Shown piece by piece: positions 7,292 through 8,215 of a DNA stretch of 8,215 nucleotides (within the stretch, counting starts at the first letter, position 1; every line of letters begins with the position of its first letter). The DNA lies in NCBI GenBank assembly GCA_004525825.1, contig SPBY01000115.1, positions 1-8,215 on the forward strand, given 5' to 3'. Below the pieces are notes generated by a model that worked only from the letters and a program-made list of their open reading frames with translations, had not been told where the DNA came from and searched no databases. The stretch is from Bacteroidia bacterium (lineage in GTDB: Bacteria; Bacteroidota; Bacteroidia; Bacteroidales; GCA-2748055). The position numbers and the translations under genes are program-made.

Positions 7292-7330
7292 GACAACTTC
7301 GTTTATGGTCGGATATGACCAGGTTTATGT

Positions 7331-7693
7331 TTATATGGCTACACTTAATACTTCTGAGATGGCCTGCTTGAAGGTCTCCTTTGGCAGGGCACCCATGGCC
7401 ATCTGAGGCTGACCCTCCTTGGGGATGAACAGCAGGGACGGAATGCTCTGGATTCCAAAAACTGAAGAGAGTTCGCGCTGCTCTTCGGTGTTCACCTTAA
7501 AAATATCCAGCTTGTCTCCATACTCTTCTTTCAGCTCCTCAAGGATGGGGGCAATGGTCTTACAGGGTCCGCACCAATCGGCATAAAAATCGATAATGGC
7601 CGGAATTTCTCCTTCAAATTTCCATTCCTTGTTGTTCTCGTAATTGAAGATTTTCTTTTTAAAAGTCTCGTCTGTTAAATGTTCCAGTTTCAT
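7331..7693 (-). CDS. trxA: Cytoplasmic thioredoxin
   Basis: A 120-residue single-domain thioredoxin with no signal peptide. The active site is WCGPC (Cys41, Cys44) in IDFYADWCGPCK, and the cis-proline loop is GIQSIPS (P85). A short N-terminal extension (FNYENNKEWKFEGE) precedes the first core strand and is shared with the neighbouring lipoprotein copy. It would reduce protein disulfides using thioredoxin reductase; no reductase gene is in the window. ATG at 7693 is the first start in frame and follows an A-rich leader (AAAAGAAATACAAAG). It is first in a two-gene unit with the lipoprotein thioredoxin and has its own promoter-like box at 7743-7750. Bacteroidota often carry several thioredoxins, so the symbol is tentative. 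Product call is firm. Confidence 0.94.
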   Translation of the reverse strand: MKLEHLTDETFKKKIFNYENNKEWKFEGEIPAIIDFYADWCGPCKTIAPILEELKEEYGDKLDIFKVNTEEQRELSSVFGIQSIPSLLFIPKEGQPQMAMGALPKETFKQAISEVLSVAI

Positions 7694-7742
7694 CTTTGTA
7701 TTTCTTTTAGTGTTTATTCGTCTTCCTGTTTGGAATCTGTCG

Positions 7743-7750
7743 CAAATGTA
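7743..7750 (-). promoter_or_regulatory. Candidate Bacteroidota -7 promoter element for the thioredoxin pair
   Basis: The minus strand reads TACATTTG, matching TAnnTTTG exactly, in the 95-base gap between the DUF2461 stop and the thioredoxin start. It would leave an untranslated leader of roughly 40 bases. No clear -33 TTTG is seen at the usual distance. The box is also part of a hairpin (7744-7767) and of an inverted repeat pair, CAAATGT (7782-7776) and ACATTTG (7749-7743), which could be a regulator site or chance. Confidence 0.45.
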
Positions 7751-7767
7751 AGGGCTTTCTTACACTT
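7744..7767 (-). other. Hairpin between the DUF2461 and thioredoxin genes
   Basis: On the minus strand AAGTGTAAG (7767-7759) pairs with CTTACATTT (7752-7744) around the loop AAAGCC: nine pairs, one of them G-T. It starts 22 bases past the DUF2461 stop, so it may terminate that transcript, but only three T follow on the stem side before GCG. It overlaps the putative -7 box of the thioredoxin genes, so terminator, operator or coincidence are all possible. Confidence 0.4.
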
Positions 7768-7788
7768 CCACTGTAACATTTGTCACAC

Positions 7789-8215
7789 TTAGAGATTTCC
7801 TGCGAAAGACATGGCTTGGTTCAGGTAGTTCACCAGGGGATAGAGTCCCCTGTAATTCTCCACCGCCATGTGGGGCAAACTGGCGTCCAGAATTTCGGCA
7901 TCGCTGAAATTCCTGGCGTAGATATAATGTTTGTATTTAATTTCTTCCAGGTGGATAAAATCCTTGGAGAAGCCTGCAGGTCCCTTTGTCAGCATGTCCT
8001 CCTTTCCACCCCGTTCATATTTTTCTTTGAGCAGGGGATCGTTGATCACTTCCAGGTATGCATCCGGATTGAAGACGATCTCCTGACGGATCAGGCTGAG
8101 TTGCTCCTTGGGTGGCATCCAGACTCCCGCTGCCAGGAAGCTCTTTTCAGGTTCCAGGTGAAAATAGTAGCCTGCATCAGTTGATTTGCGGCCACCTTTT
8201 GCCATCCAGCAGCCA
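7789..8215 (-). CDS. DUF2461 family protein, N-terminal part outside the window
   Basis: The frame runs to the right window edge: codons before the first ATG (8205) read Gly-Cys-Trp, giving GCWMAKGGRKS. This aligns with the internal FGAFI-KGGRKS stretch of DUF2461 (TIGR02453) proteins, so the ATG is not the start and the first third or so lies beyond 8215. Visible family features are KGGRKS, AGYYFHLEPEKSFLAAGVWMPP, the following LxxIRQEI helix, and the later GFSKDF segment followed by YARNF. The biochemical role of DUF2461 is not established, and I assign none. The end is intact, with a TAA stop followed by a hairpin and then the thioredoxin genes on the same strand. Whether it shares a transcript with them is uncertain, because a promoter-like box lies between. 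Confidence 0.85.
   Translation of the reverse strand, partial: GCWMAKGGRKSTDAGYYFHLEPEKSFLAAGVWMPPKEQLSLIRQEIVFNPDAYLEVINDPLLKEKYERGGKEDMLTKGPAGFSKDFIHLEEIKYKHYIYARNFSDAEILDASLPHMAVENYRGLYPLVNYLNQAMSFAGNL

Noticed and set aside
7306..7321. TGGTC/GACCA inverted repeat between the two thioredoxin genes
   Set aside because: Five pairs with a six-base loop and no T-tract; probably chance or a minor mRNA stem.

Overview
The window looks like a chromosomal segment from a member of the Bacteroidota, probably Bacteroidales or a relative. The reasons are the protein families (a secreted M14/S37 peptidase pair, a TrxP-like lipoprotein thioredoxin), the lack of consistent Shine-Dalgarno sequences, the A-rich leader before the second thioredoxin, and two exact matches to the Bacteroidota -7 promoter element TAnnTTTG. 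This is inference from sequence features; no 16S or marker-gene placement was possible.

Layout: (1) Bases 1-1264, plus strand: the 3' part of a fumarylacetoacetate-hydrolase-family gene, then a metallo-beta-lactamase-fold hydrolase that starts on the last base of the previous stop codon. (2) Bases 1234-6655, minus strand: a probable four-gene operon read from right to left. It holds pyruvate kinase, an HD-domain protein, a secreted M14 metallopeptidase and a secreted S37 serine peptidase. It appears to begin at a -7 box near 6680 and to end at a hairpin terminator lying inside the coding end of the convergent hydrolase gene. (3) Bases 6689-7750, minus strand: a tandem pair of thioredoxin genes, the first-transcribed copy cytoplasmic and the second a lipoprotein, closed by a strong intrinsic terminator. 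(4) Bases 7789-8215, minus strand: the C-terminal part of a DUF2461 family protein cut by the window edge.

The genes are mostly housekeeping: glycolysis, peptide breakdown in the envelope and thiol redox. I saw no mobile element, CRISPR array, phage gene, RNA gene or defence system, and no convincing novel system. The observations worth attention are at the gene boundaries. An HD protein appears to start at tandem TTG codons one codon after, and in frame with, the pyruvate kinase stop. A terminator is embedded in an opposing gene. Promoter and terminator evidence shortens pyruvate kinase. A thioredoxin duplication is split between two compartments. All gaps between genes are under 100 bases.
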